Positions 53,001 to 57,467 of a stretch of DNA of 64,000 bases are shown here, piece by piece. Position numbers and translations under genes: made by a program. Under the pieces are notes generated by a model. It was given only the letters and a program-made list of their open reading frames with translations. It did no database searches and was not told where the DNA came from. Within the stretch, counting starts at the first letter, position 1. The number at the start of each line of letters is the position of its first letter. Source of the stretch: Owenia fusiformis (Eukaryota; Annelida; Polychaeta; Sabellida; Oweniidae); assembly GCA_903813345.2 (NCBI GenBank), contig CAIIXF020000010.1:16009181-16073180 (forward strand). The letters are read 5' to 3'.

Positions 53001-56000
53001 TTTCAAAAATTTTAGAGGTGGCTACTTAAAAGCATATTATTTATTCTGATGACAACTTGGCTAGTGAGCAACCATTTTGAAAATGGTGGCCTTTCTGGTG
53101 TGTTGTTTTATGATATTTGCTATTCGTTTGTAAAAATGCCAGCCATTTCTGTTCGATGGGATTCGCTACGCTTTGGCGTTGCCGTTGTTCTGGTTAACAA
53201 CATGGCAGAATTTAGGTGTTTCAAAAACTTAAATATTTCACTCATTTATTTGTTCATTTAGTTCCTTCCAACTGACACTGAACCAGTAGAGGGCTTCTAT
53301 ATCTACTACAAGCAGAAAGGGGATCCTGACCAGTTCCAGAGACGTCGCATCCTTGGTCCACATAAAAGGGAGATTCCTATACAGAACCTCAAGGCAGATT
53401 CTGATTACATTCTGAAGCTGACTGCTTTCAATGCTGGTGGGGAGAGTGACTTCAGTGAACCTGTCATGAAGAGAACGCTTGGTAAGCTGGAATTTTATTA
53501 CTAAAAGTTCTTTTTCTGTCTTGACTTCATGTTACTTGTATTCACTGCTGCATTGAGTTTTTAAAAAGCTGATTTGTAGCTAATTTGTGTAGCTAATTTG
53601 GGTCAGATCCATTGTGAATCAAGCTTTATGATGGATTTTTGCACTGACCAGTTTAATTTCATTATTCTCATTGTGTCTTATCAAAGAAATCATCTGCCTT
53701 CCATGAGTGGAATATTCCACCTTTCATAAATGGATGATGGAACTTTCCCTTGACTGGTTCTTTTCTATTATAGTGTATGGTTCAGAACCAGAGCCATTCT
53801 TCCCCACTGTGAAACCCTCTCCTGAAGAGGTTGACGATGCAGCAGAGAAAAGCACGCAGTCGAGCAGTGAGATGCTATATATGGTGCTAGGCATCGTACT
53901 GGGAGTCATGATGCTCCTATTGGTTGTTTTCATGGTCATGTGTGCATACAAACAACGACAACAGCGTAGAATGATGGGTGAGTGAATCTTTCAAGTAATT
54001 TACTGATTTTGTACATCCTGCCTTCTTTACTTCACTGTTCCAATGATATCATAACTAATAGGTGCTGTTATGAAATTGACACACAGATTGCATTAAGTTT
54101 ATTGTTAAAAGCTTTGTTGATGTTCGCTACATAAGTTGTTGCTAATAACATTTTTGATTCAAATTTCCTTCCATTTTAGCTGCCCTAGATGCCAATTATC
54201 GCAGTAAATTCTCAGATCCTTCCCGCAATATCCATAACGACCAAAGTTCATATAAAAAACAAAATGGCTTCATTCTTAATGGTCTAAATGGATCAATTCA
54301 AAATGGTGGAGTAAATGGGAAGATCAGTAATGGCCATATAGGGAATGGCAACCAGTTCCATCCGGACCATATGAACATTAATGTTAATCCTATGGATCGT
54401 GAGGTGGATCATGAAGCAATTGAGAATGAAAATGAGGATGAAAATACTCCCCCTAAAACGCATGCAGTAAGTATCATCATTGTTTAAGCTCTATGAGTTT
54501 TCCTCGAAGTTTGTAGAATTCTTATAAACATACGTACTAGGGGTTATGAGATATATTACGTTAAGTATTCATTTATGTCTTGCTATCAAATTCAATACAT
54601 GAGCTTTTCAGTACTTCAATTTTAGCAAACAATAGATCATGTTGTTTGGAATATTTTTGGCTGTGAAGATTTTCATTCAAAGTTTGCTTCTCTTTTAGTC
54701 AGTGTAATTAATTTATATGATATTGAAATTGAATTTTAGCCTAAAGTTGTTATTTATTTCTATATTGGATAGTTTATCGACAATAGAAAATTCTCCAAAA
54801 TCAGAACTATTTAGTTCCCAGCAATAATGTGTGTGTCTCTGTCCTTATAGCAAGCCATGAATATCCAGAACAGTTTACGAGATGTCATCCAGCCGCCAAG
54901 CCCAGAGCACAGCTATTACAACAGTATTGATAGACGCAGTAACTTCCACCCATCAGAGTATGGGGATACAGGTAGGTGCCTTGATGCTTGTCATGAAGTA
55001 CTGAATGAATGGTTTGTTTGTTCCTTGTCATGACATTTGTGAAGATGACATTCTGTTTTACTGCACAGTAAAACCCATCTGAGTCGAACAACATTGGTAT
55101 TTCTAAAACATGTTCCATTTGGGAGCTGAGGTGTTGCACTTAAAGTTTCTTAAGAAAATATTTCACTTGGTCACGGGACTCTGAAAAGTGTTCCAATAAC
55201 AGAGGTGTTCCACTTCTAGAGGCGTTCCACCTTACAGGTGTCACTGTATACATAATACATTTATCACTCAAATAAGTTAAACCCATATATCATACTTTGT
55301 CTAATTGAACTGAAGTATTCCAAATACATTTGTATTTGAATTAACATGACAAATGATTGACCTTTTCAGATAGCCCAGATGTGAGGTTCAACAATGGCCA
55401 TAATGTCGAACCAATATACAATGATCCCCCAACATACAACCCCCCTGACTATAACTGGCTCAGTCGTCTCCAGCAACAAGTCAACCACTCCCGCGAGCAT
55501 ATTAATAGGTCACATGACCAAATGACTCAGTCTCCTCGACCCCAGAACAATCGGGGGTCACTTGACCAAATAAATAGATCTCGGGATCACATTCCCCGAT
55601 CGTTTGAACAAGTGAATAGAGCAAAAGATATGAATAACCGAGAGGAAAAATCGGCGAATAGTAAGCATAAAAAGAGGAGGAGGCGTCCTAAAAATGATGA
55701 CGATAACCCTCTCCCGCCCTCTGCTCCCACTCGTGACATGGCGACTAACACTGATCTAAGCAGTAATGGTTAGTTTACTTGTTTATTCTGATATTAAATT
55801 TTTGTTGAATAAAACTGTTTAGATTTAGAATATTTTTACATTTATGAATCAGTCTCAGAAACATTGTTTAATTTTATTCATAGGGGAACTACTTTCCTTT
55901 ATCTTGCAATTAAATATCTAGAAGCAGTCAATCAGTTCGATGTTATATATTTTCCTCATGATATTTCCTACATCCAGAACCTTCCATAATATAATGGCTG

Positions 56001-56435
56001 TATGTACTCATGTGTCACTGTTGCTTTCCAGAGGGGACCTTGGATAACAGTTCATCTTACAGGAGCACTGAGGAGACAAATGTACAAACAACACCTTCAC
56101 CCCCTCCTATAGTCTACAATGCCCCATATAGGCCAAACATTGAACCAAACCATATTTATACAGACAACGGGTCACCCTTAATGATGGGTAATAATGGGTC
56201 TGGTTCGCCCTTAATGATGGCCAATGGTTCTAGTTCTCCCTTGATAATGGCCAATGGATCAGGGTCACCCTTAGTGACCGGCAATGGATCTGGTTCACCC
56301 TTAATGGGTGTCAGGAACTCTCCTGTGCTGAGCAGGCATCGGAATTCACCACAAGTTTTGACTAATAGGACACCTGCCCATATATATAAGGATCTGCCCA
56401 GGGTGCATGACTACAGTGGTTCTGAGGGCTCATAA
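4951..56435 (+). CDS. CDON/BOC-like: CDON/BOC/Ihog-family Hedgehog co-receptor (19 coding exons, 1,299 aa)
   Basis: Single-pass cell-surface protein of the Ig/FN3 family that binds Hedgehog ligands and works with Patched; vertebrate members also act in cell adhesion and myogenic differentiation (family knowledge). Coding exons: 4951-5020, 29035-29325, 29586-29732, 35502-35645, 41889-42059, 42633-42743, 43963-44118, 45530-45739, 46778-47047, 49850-50122, 50412-50522, 50736-50864, 51270-51451, 53262-53481, 53774-53977, 54180-54466, 54851-54971, 55370-55768, 56032-56435. All junctions are GT/AG and the frame closes exactly (3,900 nt). Introns are phase 1 except introns 13 and 16 (phase 0). Order: signal peptide 1-23, Ig1 28-120, Ig2 121-217, Ig3 218-311, Ig4 312-410, linker, Ig5 434-523, basic linker 524-614, FN3 615-725, FN3 735-828, TM about 862-886, tail 887-1299. 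Ig1, the second half of Ig2, the last FN3 and the TM resemble CDON/BOC most. CDON and BOC cannot be told apart here; a pre-duplication ortholog is likely. Confidence 0.9.
6280..6620. repeat. Diverged direct duplication with GGAATTACCCCC units
   Basis: The segment around 6280-6385 (ATATAATGATGTATACCAAC..., ending in GTTCGGAATTACCCCC) recurs around 6486-6620 (ATATAATGATATACCATC...). Inside both, a ~25-bp unit GTGTTYGGAATTACCCCC is tandemly repeated, five times in total. Probably a local duplication or a degraded element. Confidence 0.6.
7543..7680 (+). repeat. CAGTAAAACC dispersed element
   Basis: Begins CAGTAAAACCCATTTAATC, then three tandem copies of TATTGAGAGGTGTT. The same start recurs at 21600, 22200, 23538, 55067 and 61037, so this is an interspersed family. 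The right end is not clear in this copy. Confidence 0.5.
8913..9595 (-). mobile_element. piggyBac-like MITE copy 1 (TTAA target duplication)
   Basis: Flanked by TTAA at 8909-8912 and 9596-9599. The ends are inverted: CCTTTACCATGCTGCC on the left and GGCAGCACGCTAAAGG on the right. It matches in inverted orientation the element at 19694-20396. TTAA duplications and CCTTT-type ends are typical of piggyBac-class elements. Read on the minus strand, both copies share a short ATG frame of about 36 codons, rich in acidic residues (ending in [10 protein letters not shown]), which could be a relic of a transposase start; that is inference. GC is higher at the left-strand end. Confidence 0.75.
9600..10327. 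other. Intron 1 between MITE and outer transposon
   Basis: AT-rich sequence with no coding or repeat feature that I recognise. Confidence 0.6.
10328..10871 (+). repeat. Left inverted end of the outer transposon
   Basis: Reverse complement matches 22961-23502 almost throughout, with a few substitutions and small indels, for example the segments TGTTGTCGGGACAATTTCTC and ATTTACCTCTCCCCTCTTTC. The nuclease-like C-terminal fragment starts about 200 bp inside it. Confidence 0.88.
11079..11620 (-). pseudogene. FEN/PIN-like transposon nuclease, C-terminal fragment
   Basis: Read on the minus strand from about 11620: [18 protein letters not shown], then a stop at about 11532, then (with a frame change) the 147-codon frame ending at 11079. 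That frame contains [45 protein letters not shown] and IW. From memory, the TGCDxxSAF and LPPxKDSLxxHxxRAxYQ blocks are hallmarks of uncharacterised multi-copy proteins in invertebrate genomes. The GCD motif sits where FEN1-type nucleases have the GxD of their DNA-binding helix-turn-helix (inference). The N-terminal part is at 20430-21293, beyond the inner element. Confidence 0.68.
11822..13460 (+). repeat. Left arm of the inner element with GGTCCCCAGTCCCCAGTTCCC minisatellite
   Basis: AT-rich sequence (CAGAATATGCAAATTAGATA twice) leads into minisatellite units of about 80-85 bp, each with GTCCCCAGTCCCCAGTTCCC followed by AGTTTGAGATATCTATAT: copies near 12200, 12282, 13350 and 13423. A palindromic mariner derivative (12321-13311) splits the array. 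Matches 18780-19495 in inverted orientation. Confidence 0.8.
12321..13311. mobile_element. Palindromic Tc1/mariner derivative (two transposase 3' ends head to head)
   Basis: Ends CAGGGTGTCTCAAAAAAATG and its near-complement (13292-13311), with TA at the borders. The left ~385 bp (12321-12705) and right ~365 bp (12945-13311) are reverse complements. Both encode the transposase C-terminus outward-in: minus strand 12514-12714 has [22 protein letters not shown] and [17 protein letters not shown]; plus strand 12918-13100 has the decayed counterpart, starting [11 protein letters not shown], i.e. the region of the last catalytic Asp (usually SPDLxPxDFFLWG). The N-terminal half is absent. Non-autonomous foldback form. 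Confidence 0.8.
13461..14834. other. Interior of the inner element, no recognisable gene
   Basis: AT-rich; the minus-strand frames at 13800-13985 and 14044-14241 have no family signature. Nothing else is supported. Confidence 0.5.
14835..14964. mobile_element. Short MITE with CATAGGCGTAGCCAGG ends
   Basis: A 130-bp segment starting CATAGGCGTAGCCAGG and ending CTGGTTGCGCTTATG, imperfect inverted ends of about 15 bp. Similar ends occur on small hAT-like MITEs in many invertebrate genomes (recollection). No internal coding. Confidence 0.55.
15913..16740. repeat. Tandem duplicate of a ~480-bp unit starting with a palindrome
   Basis: Each unit begins with a palindrome built on ATCCTATATGAGGTTCAGGA and its complement TCCTGAACCxACTATAGGAT (15913-16010 and 16391-16535). 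After each comes a related segment with TGTCCAGTTTTGT, a Lys/Ser-coding stretch and CAAACAGATC (16025-16140; 16560-16735). Minus strand 16540-16782 is open ([20 protein letters not shown] ...) and its counterpart in the first unit is partly readable, so the unit may hold a piece of an unknown coding sequence. A CGTAACACGTCCAAG segment at 16328 recurs at 17770, just outside the mariner, so the mariner landed in this repeat. Confidence 0.6.
16741..17765 (+). mobile_element. Internally deleted mariner element with long TIRs
   Basis: Ends TATACCAGGTAAATCAATAA and TTATTGATTTACCTGGTATA are exact inverted repeats; similarity continues inwards about 220 bp (16741-16960 against 17580-17765), including GTTGCTATGGCAACC-type sequence. 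TA dinucleotides flank the ends. The element is about 1.0 kb; intact mariners are about 1.3 kb with a ~345-codon gene. Only the N-terminal third of the transposase remains. Confidence 0.8.
17123..17500 (+). pseudogene. Mariner transposase, N-terminal HTH part (frameshifted)
   Basis: Frame 17123-17455 reads [32 protein letters not shown] and [15 protein letters not shown]: the first helix-turn-helix (AYGxxxxxxxxIxxWYxRF) and the DxPRSGRP linker of mariner transposases. At about 17420 a frameshift moves into the +1 frame, which continues [16 protein letters not shown], the second HTH. Similarity ends near 17480, so the DD34D catalytic domain is missing. Inactive. Confidence 0.85.
17766..18779. 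other. Interior of the inner element, no recognisable gene
   Basis: A GCAGGGTGTCCTGAAAACTTC at 18016 resembles a Tc1/mariner end, but no partner is visible. ATTAGATTTACAATTGTAC at 18712-18730 also occurs at 15329-15347. Confidence 0.45.
18780..19495 (-). repeat. Right arm of the inner element with five minisatellite units
   Basis: Five copies of GGGAACTGGGGACTGGGGAC plus ATATCTCAAACT spacers between 18800 and 19135, followed by AT-rich sequence and the terminal GGTTTACATGGCCCATAAGCC. It is the reverse complement of the left arm at 11822-13460. Open frames over this array (minus 18775-19029) are repeat artefacts. Confidence 0.85.
19694..20396 (+). mobile_element. piggyBac-like MITE copy 2 (TTAA target duplication)
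   Basis: Flanked by TTAA (19690-19693; 20397-20400). The ends are CCTTTAGCATGCTACCGG and AGCATGCAGAAGG. Same family as 8913-9595, opposite orientation. Contains ATGGCGGCCAAATACGATC at 19951, the start of the shared ~30-codon acidic frame. It lies in the nuclease-like pseudogene, downstream of its FDTGS motif. Confidence 0.8.
20430..21293 (-). pseudogene. FEN/PIN-like transposon nuclease, N-terminal and middle part
   Basis: Minus-strand blocks in order, over two or three frames: [38 protein letters not shown] and [15 protein letters not shown]; then [11 protein letters not shown] and [53 protein letters not shown] (20560-20600); [20 protein letters not shown]. Acidic positions follow FEN1/XPG motifs: first Asp (VDxS), FDxxxxxxKxxEAxxR, EAEA-like EADT, and DxDxL-like SPDTNVF. 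Frameshifts show it is dead. It continues at 11079-11620 with the GCD motif. Function is inferred from motif order; HHpred would decide. Confidence 0.65.
21600..21775 (+). repeat. CAGTAAAACC-family element, nearly complete
   Basis: Starts AAGTAAAACCTGTGTACAG and ends TTCACTAACACAGGTCCCAC, giving inverted ends around AAAACCTGTGT / ACACAGGT. The inside has GTGTTCACT repeats. Member of the dispersed family also seen at 7543, 22200, 23538, 55067 and 61037. Confidence 0.55.
21880..22175. repeat. Imperfect tandem repeat of AAGGTCAxTGAAGGTCAAATCT
   Basis: Four diverged copies of a unit containing GAAGGTCATTGAAGGTCAAA (near 21893, 21935, 21970 and 22087), spaced 40-120 bp. GAAGGTCA half-sites are by-products of the repeat; no regulatory role is claimed. 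Confidence 0.5.
22200..22300 (+). repeat. CAGTAAAACC-family fragment
   Basis: Begins CAGTAAAACCTGCGAACAGG and continues with TTGTTCAGAGG. Only the left end is recognisable. Confidence 0.4.
22961..23502 (-). repeat. Right inverted end of the outer transposon
   Basis: Reverse complement of 10328-10871. Outermost bases GCTACCTAG end at 23502. Small differences, such as CTTCTAAAAAGGG against CCTTATAAAAGGG at its inner border, show that the two ends have drifted since insertion. Confidence 0.88.
26580..26765. repeat. A-rich ~21-bp tandem repeat
   Basis: About eight copies of ATAGAAGAGGCAAATTTAAAA with G/A changes (GAGGCAAATTT, GAGGAAAATTT, GGGGCAAATTT). Minisatellite in intron 1. Confidence 0.8.
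26902..26977. ncRNA. Short hairpin of pre-miRNA-like size (speculative)
   Basis: Arms TCTCCAAATGCAGGGGTTCAA (26902-26922) and TTGACCTCTGCATTTGGAGGA (26957-26977) pair over about 20 positions with one bulge and one or two mismatches, around a 34-base loop. It could be a miRNA precursor, a MITE relic or chance. Confidence 0.2.
29035..29325 (+). CDS. CDON/BOC-like: Exon 2: Ig domain 1
   Basis: One whole Ig domain in one phase-1 exon (residues 24-121). The disulfide pair is C48 (VVLHC) and C101 (VYNC), with the core tryptophan W59 (DVSWLYNG). The lead-in [14 protein letters not shown] and the end [17 protein letters not shown] follow the first Ig of CDON/BOC closely. The acceptor is ...TTTGCAG at 29034 and the donor GTAAGA at 29326. 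It is separated from the signal peptide exon by a 24-kb intron. Confidence 0.9.
29586..29732 (+). CDS. CDON/BOC-like: Exon 3: Ig domain 2, first half
   Basis: Residues 121-169. Carries the first cysteine of Ig2 (C145 in GLIPCNAP). The hydrophobic lead ILGNF joins Ig1 to Ig2 as in CDON/BOC. Donor GTATGT at 29733. A perfect 16-bp hairpin lies 24 bases into the following intron. Confidence 0.82.
29757..29793. other. Perfect 16-bp hairpin 24 bases after a splice donor
   Basis: TTGACCAAATATGGAG (29757-29772), loop CTCAT, CTCCATATTTGGTCAA (29778-29793). It lies immediately inside intron 3. It could influence use of the exon 3 donor or be a small element; function unknown. Confidence 0.7.
31209..32084. 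mobile_element. Possible inverted-end element, relatively CpG-rich
   Basis: Ends CCAATTCTCG and GAGAATTGG are inverted, and inner blocks also pair (TATTTCCCATGATGCAGTTCGC near 31280 against GCGAAATGCATAGTGGGAAAATAT near 31970). More CpG than its surroundings (ACGCGAAAA, GCGAACCGCGAAA). The 87-codon frame at 31648-31911 shows no family signature. Non-autonomous element is the best guess. Confidence 0.5.
35502..35645 (+). CDS. CDON/BOC-like: Exon 4: Ig domain 2, second half
   Basis: Residues 170-218. [20 protein letters not shown] leads to the second cysteine C195, followed by the AxNPxTGQ stretch typical of Ig2 in CDON/BOC. Acceptor ...TTTCAG at 35501, donor GTAAGT at 35646. The reading frame runs on past the donor in genomic DNA, but that extension has no domain character. 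Confidence 0.87.
38765..38822. repeat. 19-bp unit repeated three times
   Basis: CCCCTCAAGCCCTCACCAG occurs three times head to tail, giving a Pro/Ser-rich open frame on the + strand (38648-38878) that is not supported as a gene. Confidence 0.8.
39830..40146. mobile_element. TTAA-flanked MITE with CCCTTTCACGACG ends
   Basis: TTAA at 39826-39829 and 40147-40150. Ends CCCTTTCACGACG and CGTCAGGAAAGGG are imperfect inverted repeats; CAGGACGATGGGCTCC repeats the left end internally. The ends and target fit a piggyBac-class non-autonomous element of a different family from 8913-9595. Confidence 0.65.
41889..42059 (+). CDS. CDON/BOC-like: Exon 5: Ig domain 3, first half
   Basis: Residues 218-274. 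First Ig3 cysteine C246 ([11 protein letters not shown]), then [12 protein letters not shown] with the core tryptophan. The AGENVTLEC lead is a standard I-set strand B. Donor GTAAGC at 42060. Confidence 0.9.
42060..42632. other. Intron 5
   Basis: 573 bp, AT-rich, nothing recognised apart from the splice sites. Confidence 0.7.
42633..42743 (+). CDS. CDON/BOC-like: Exon 6: Ig domain 3, second half
   Basis: Residues 275-312: [20 protein letters not shown] with second cysteine C292. Acceptor ...ATTTTAG at 42632; donor GTAAGT at 42744. Too short to stand out as an ORF; found by frame continuity from exon 5 (phase 1 to phase 1) and the DxxTYxC strand F motif. Confidence 0.88.
43293..43788. repeat. 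62-bp satellite, eight copies (intron 6)
   Basis: Unit starts TTTGTATGACATAACTACCA and continues through GTTTTGAATTCGTTTGAG and GAATCATGAACTTGAGAG. Starts at 43293, 43355, 43417, 43479, 43541, 43603, 43665 and 43727, exactly 62 bp apart and nearly identical, so expansion or homogenisation is recent. Not CRISPR: there are no unique spacers. Confidence 0.95.
43963..44118 (+). CDS. CDON/BOC-like: Exon 7: Ig domain 4, first half
   Basis: Residues 312-363. Begins [20 protein letters not shown], first cysteine C335 (FQCHAHGSP), then [10 protein letters not shown] with the core tryptophan. Donor GTAAAA at 44119. It follows a 62-bp satellite array in the preceding intron by about 175 bp. Confidence 0.9.
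44119..45529. other. Intron 7
   Basis: 1.4 kb, AT-rich; a short duplication ACTTGCTATATATTGGTTGA twice at 45239-45283. No gene. Confidence 0.65.
45530..45739 (+). CDS. CDON/BOC-like: Exon 8: Ig domain 4, second half, and Thr/Pro linker
   Basis: Residues 364-433: [18 protein letters not shown] with second cysteine C382, then [17 protein letters not shown] closing the domain. The last ~30 residues ([15 protein letters not shown]...) form a Ser/Thr/Pro linker before Ig5, likely O-glycosylated. Donor GTACGT at 45740. Confidence 0.9.
45740..46777. other. Intron 8
   Basis: 1.0 kb. The open frames (46301-46540 plus, 46314-46559 minus) overlap each other and have no domain features. Nothing else recognised. 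Confidence 0.65.
46778..47047 (+). CDS. CDON/BOC-like: Exon 9: Ig domain 5
   Basis: Residues 434-523, a complete I-set Ig domain in one exon: cysteines C457 (VILLC) and C505 (GEYMC), tryptophan W467 (RVTWSKDG), and [14 protein letters not shown] in strands E-F. The acceptor is CATGTAG at 46777; the open frame continues upstream of it, but that part has no domain character and the phase fits only here. Presence of a fifth Ig matches vertebrate CDON rather than BOC or Ihog (four). Confidence 0.9.
47385..47690. repeat. Diverged repeat of TTTGGTCTAATTCACAATATG
   Basis: Five copies near 47389, 47471, 47530, 47598 and 47660, spaced about 60-80 bp, with variable flanks. Confidence 0.6.
48905..49010. 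repeat. Short repeat of TACATTACTGTCTGTGCATTACC
   Basis: About six ~15-20-bp units based on TGTACATTACCTTCT and TGTGCATTACC. Confidence 0.65.
49850..50122 (+). CDS. CDON/BOC-like: Exon 10: basic low-complexity linker
   Basis: Residues 524-614, between Ig5 and the first FN3. No Ig or FN3 fold is visible. Rich in Pro, Gly, Lys and Arg, ending in a dense cationic run (residues 581-602, including [14 protein letters not shown]). In vertebrate CDON/BOC an additional FN3 domain lies at this position. The exon keeps phase 1 on both sides and has normal acceptor (TTTTATTAG) and donor (GTAAGA) sites, so skipping it would keep the frame. The tract could bind heparan sulfate; RGNRR also fits a minimal furin pattern. 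Both are inference. Confidence 0.8.
50412..50522 (+). CDS. CDON/BOC-like: Exon 11: FN3 domain A, part 1
   Basis: Residues 615-651: [20 protein letters not shown] then W, the proline lead and B-strand tryptophan of an FN3 domain. Acceptor CATTACAG at 50411, donor GTAGGC at 50523. Recognised by phase and FN3 pattern; it is too short for an ORF scan. Confidence 0.85.
50736..50864 (+). CDS. CDON/BOC-like: Exon 12: FN3 domain A, part 2
   Basis: Residues 652-694: VQFKVLPS..., [23 protein letters not shown], the FN3 C, C' and E strands with the loop before the YxF strand. In CDON this FN3 (the second of three) is the closest match, and it corresponds to Ihog FN1. Donor GTGAGT at 50865. Confidence 0.87.
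51270..51451 (+). CDS. CDON/BOC-like: Exon 13: end of FN3 A and start of FN3 B
   Basis: Residues 695-755. [20 protein letters not shown] completes FN3 A (YxFxIxA strand F), a Pro-rich spacer follows ([13 protein letters not shown]), and SSIGIKWQ begins FN3 B. The donor GTAAGA at 51452 gives the first phase-0 intron in the gene, splitting FN3 B after its core tryptophan. Confidence 0.88.
51731..51814. repeat. TCCG/TACG tetranucleotide microsatellite
   Basis: About 20 units of TCCG with a few ACGT and TACG variants. It produces the spurious Arg/Thr/Asp repeat frame on the minus strand. Confidence 0.95.
52085..52950. repeat. 147-bp tandem repeat, about six copies
   Basis: The marker ACACTGTC occurs at 52181, 52328, 52475, 52621, 52768 and (as ACATTGTC) 52909: spacings 147, 147, 146, 147, 141. 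Each unit carries GGCGGCCATTTTGAAAA and AAAATGGCCGCCATTTT, which can form a hairpin, plus TTTGTTCATATTTGGTATGT. Confidence 0.92.
53262..53481 (+). CDS. CDON/BOC-like: Exon 14: FN3 domain B (membrane-proximal)
   Basis: Residues 756-829. [30 protein letters not shown] and GESDFSEP give the complete FN3 C to G strands. The GFYIYY motif and the AFNxGGESxFS end are close to the membrane-proximal FN3 of CDON/BOC, the domain that contacts Hedgehog in vertebrates (family knowledge). It follows a 1.8-kb intron largely filled by a repeat element. Confidence 0.9.
53774..53977 (+). CDS. CDON/BOC-like: Exon 15: juxtamembrane stalk and transmembrane helix
   Basis: Residues 829-897. An acidic/Ser stalk ([18 protein letters not shown]) precedes a hydrophobic helix at about 862-886 ([20 protein letters not shown] ...), then a basic stop-transfer stretch, KQRQQRR. 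The MLYxxxGxVLGVM pattern is close to that of CDON. The basic residues after the helix place the C-terminus in the cytoplasm. Confidence 0.92.
54180..54466 (+). CDS. CDON/BOC-like: Exon 16: cytoplasmic tail, Asn/Gly-rich part
   Basis: Residues 897-992. Asn/Gly-rich, with NG repeats ([22 protein letters not shown]), followed by an acidic stretch ([14 protein letters not shown]). No folded domain is visible. The exon ends in phase 0 at GTAAGT (54467). The tails of CDON-family proteins are poorly conserved, so assignment rests on frame and position. Confidence 0.82.
54851..54971 (+). CDS. CDON/BOC-like: Exon 17: cytoplasmic tail
   Basis: Residues 993-1032: [20 protein letters not shown] then [10 protein letters not shown] short exon with acceptor CCTTATAG (54850) and donor GTAGGT (54972). 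The [13 protein letters not shown] stretch is a plausible conserved tail segment with phosphorylatable tyrosines; its partner is unknown. Confidence 0.82.
55067..55250 (+). repeat. CAGTAAAACC-family element in intron 17
   Basis: Starts CAGTAAAACCCATCTGAGTC and ends TTACAGGTGTCACTGTA, with GTTCCACTT-type repeats inside. Same family as 7543 and 61037. Confidence 0.55.
55370..55768 (+). CDS. CDON/BOC-like: Exon 18: cytoplasmic tail with tandem PPxY and basic cluster
   Basis: Residues 1033-1165. [10 protein letters not shown] at 1051-1060 gives two PPxY motifs one residue apart, the standard ligand of WW domains (NEDD4-family ligases, YAP-type proteins; established). It is followed by a degenerate Asn-Arg-Ser repeat ([21 protein letters not shown]) and [10 protein letters not shown] at 1131-1140, a possible nuclear localisation signal or phosphoinositide-binding patch (inference), then a Pro-rich end. 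Acceptor CTTTTCAG at 55369, donor GTTAGT at 55769. Confidence 0.85.
56032..56435 (+). CDS. CDON/BOC-like: Exon 19: C-terminal tail and stop codon
   Basis: Residues 1166-1299. Contains [10 protein letters not shown], about five copies of a ten-residue [10 protein letters not shown]-type repeat (residues 1211-1258, 56166-56309), further SP sites (NSPVLS, NSPQVL), and ends at TAA 56433-56435 after HDYSGSEGS. The repeat is encoded by 30-bp tandem units and is likely to vary in number between individuals. The first acceptor-compatible codon follows TTTCCAG at 56031. Confidence 0.87.
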
Positions 56436-57467
56436 AGGTGGCGCTACGTCCCACATTATGCCTCGTTAAACTTTTGTGTATATATTTCTGTTGTACGCTG
56501 GGTAATATTACCCATAATGATGCCATTGTCTGTGATGGGAGGGGAATGAGAGATCTTCATATTGTTAAGTCTACTGAAGTTAAAGACAGTCAAATCTAGT
56601 TGCTATAGAGACCATAGTTGCCATGGAAACACTTATATGTTGTATTTTTTTCTTACCATCATTCATGGAGATACGTAACTATATGTTCACTTGGAAGTAC
56701 ACTAACACGGAACATAATGGGTATAATGTAATGTGTGCGGCCTATATACATGTAGATATTTGTACCAAACTAGAATGTCTATTAAAAACAAAATGAAGAA
56801 GAAAATTCCAAAACTTTAGAGAGATTAATCTGTTGTTGCACATTAGCAAATGATCTATAGCTAGTTCTTTCCTGTCCATAGAGATTAAGTAAATAGAATT
56901 TAGAATAAGTATGGACATTTATTTAAGGAATAACCAAGGCAGGGAAGTCTAGCTGAAGTCCATTGCAAAACACCTAAATTATTTATGTCACAAGTTACAC
57001 ATTACAACTGAGATTGTCCTCTAATCTTAGGCTTTGCTTGCAATCATAATTGTATATTTATGCATTAAACCATTCTCTTGCCATATGATGAGTATAGTGG
57101 TACACACTTGTCCAATTAAAGATAAGTATAGTGGTCAGGTGGTACACACTTGTCCAATCAAAGATGAGTATAGTGGTCAGGTGGTACACACTTGTCCAAT
57201 CAAAGATGAGTATAGTGGTTAGGTGTGACATCCTTGTCCAATCAAAGATGAGCATAGTGGTCAGGTGGTACATACTTGTCCAATCAAAGACGAGAAAAGT
57301 GGTCAGGTGGTACATACTTGTCCAATCAAAGATGAGTATAGTGGTCAGGTGGAACACTCTTGTCCAATCAAAGATGAATAAAGTGGTCAGGTGTTACACA
57401 CTTATCCAATTAACTATAATCGATGTGAACATTTTCAGATATTTGTGTACATTGTGTTGTGGATGCT
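56436..57467 (+). other. 3'UTR and downstream sequence with poly(A) signal candidates
   Basis: After the TAA the sequence becomes AT-rich. ATTAAA at 56781-56786 and AATAAA at 57377-57382 (inside the 42-bp minisatellite) are candidates; another AATAAA at 57498-57503 lies inside the left arm of the downstream transposon. Which is used cannot be told without transcripts. Confidence 0.4.
57087..57415. repeat. 42-bp minisatellite, about eight copies
   Basis: Unit GATGAGTATAGTGGTCAGGT followed by GGTACACACTTGTCCAATCA; starts at 57121, 57163, 57205, 57247, 57289, 57331 and 57373, with a shortened copy at 57087. Because 42 is a multiple of 3, long open frames appear on both strands; they are artefacts. 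Located 0.65 kb after the stop codon, so perhaps in the 3'UTR. Confidence 0.95.

Larger units (their letters stand above)
51692..53162. mobile_element. Short-TIR element with 147-bp internal satellite (intron 13)
   Basis: Twelve-base inverted ends ATCCCATCGAAC (51692-51703) and GTTCGATGGGAT (53151-53162). Inside: a TCCG-type tetranucleotide array (51731-51814), a segment with AACTCAAATACCGTTGGCCC, then tandem 147-bp repeats. No protein-coding capacity. It fills most of the intron that splits FN3 domain B. Similar TCCG-plus-satellite elements are, from memory, frequent in mollusc genomes. Confidence 0.7.
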
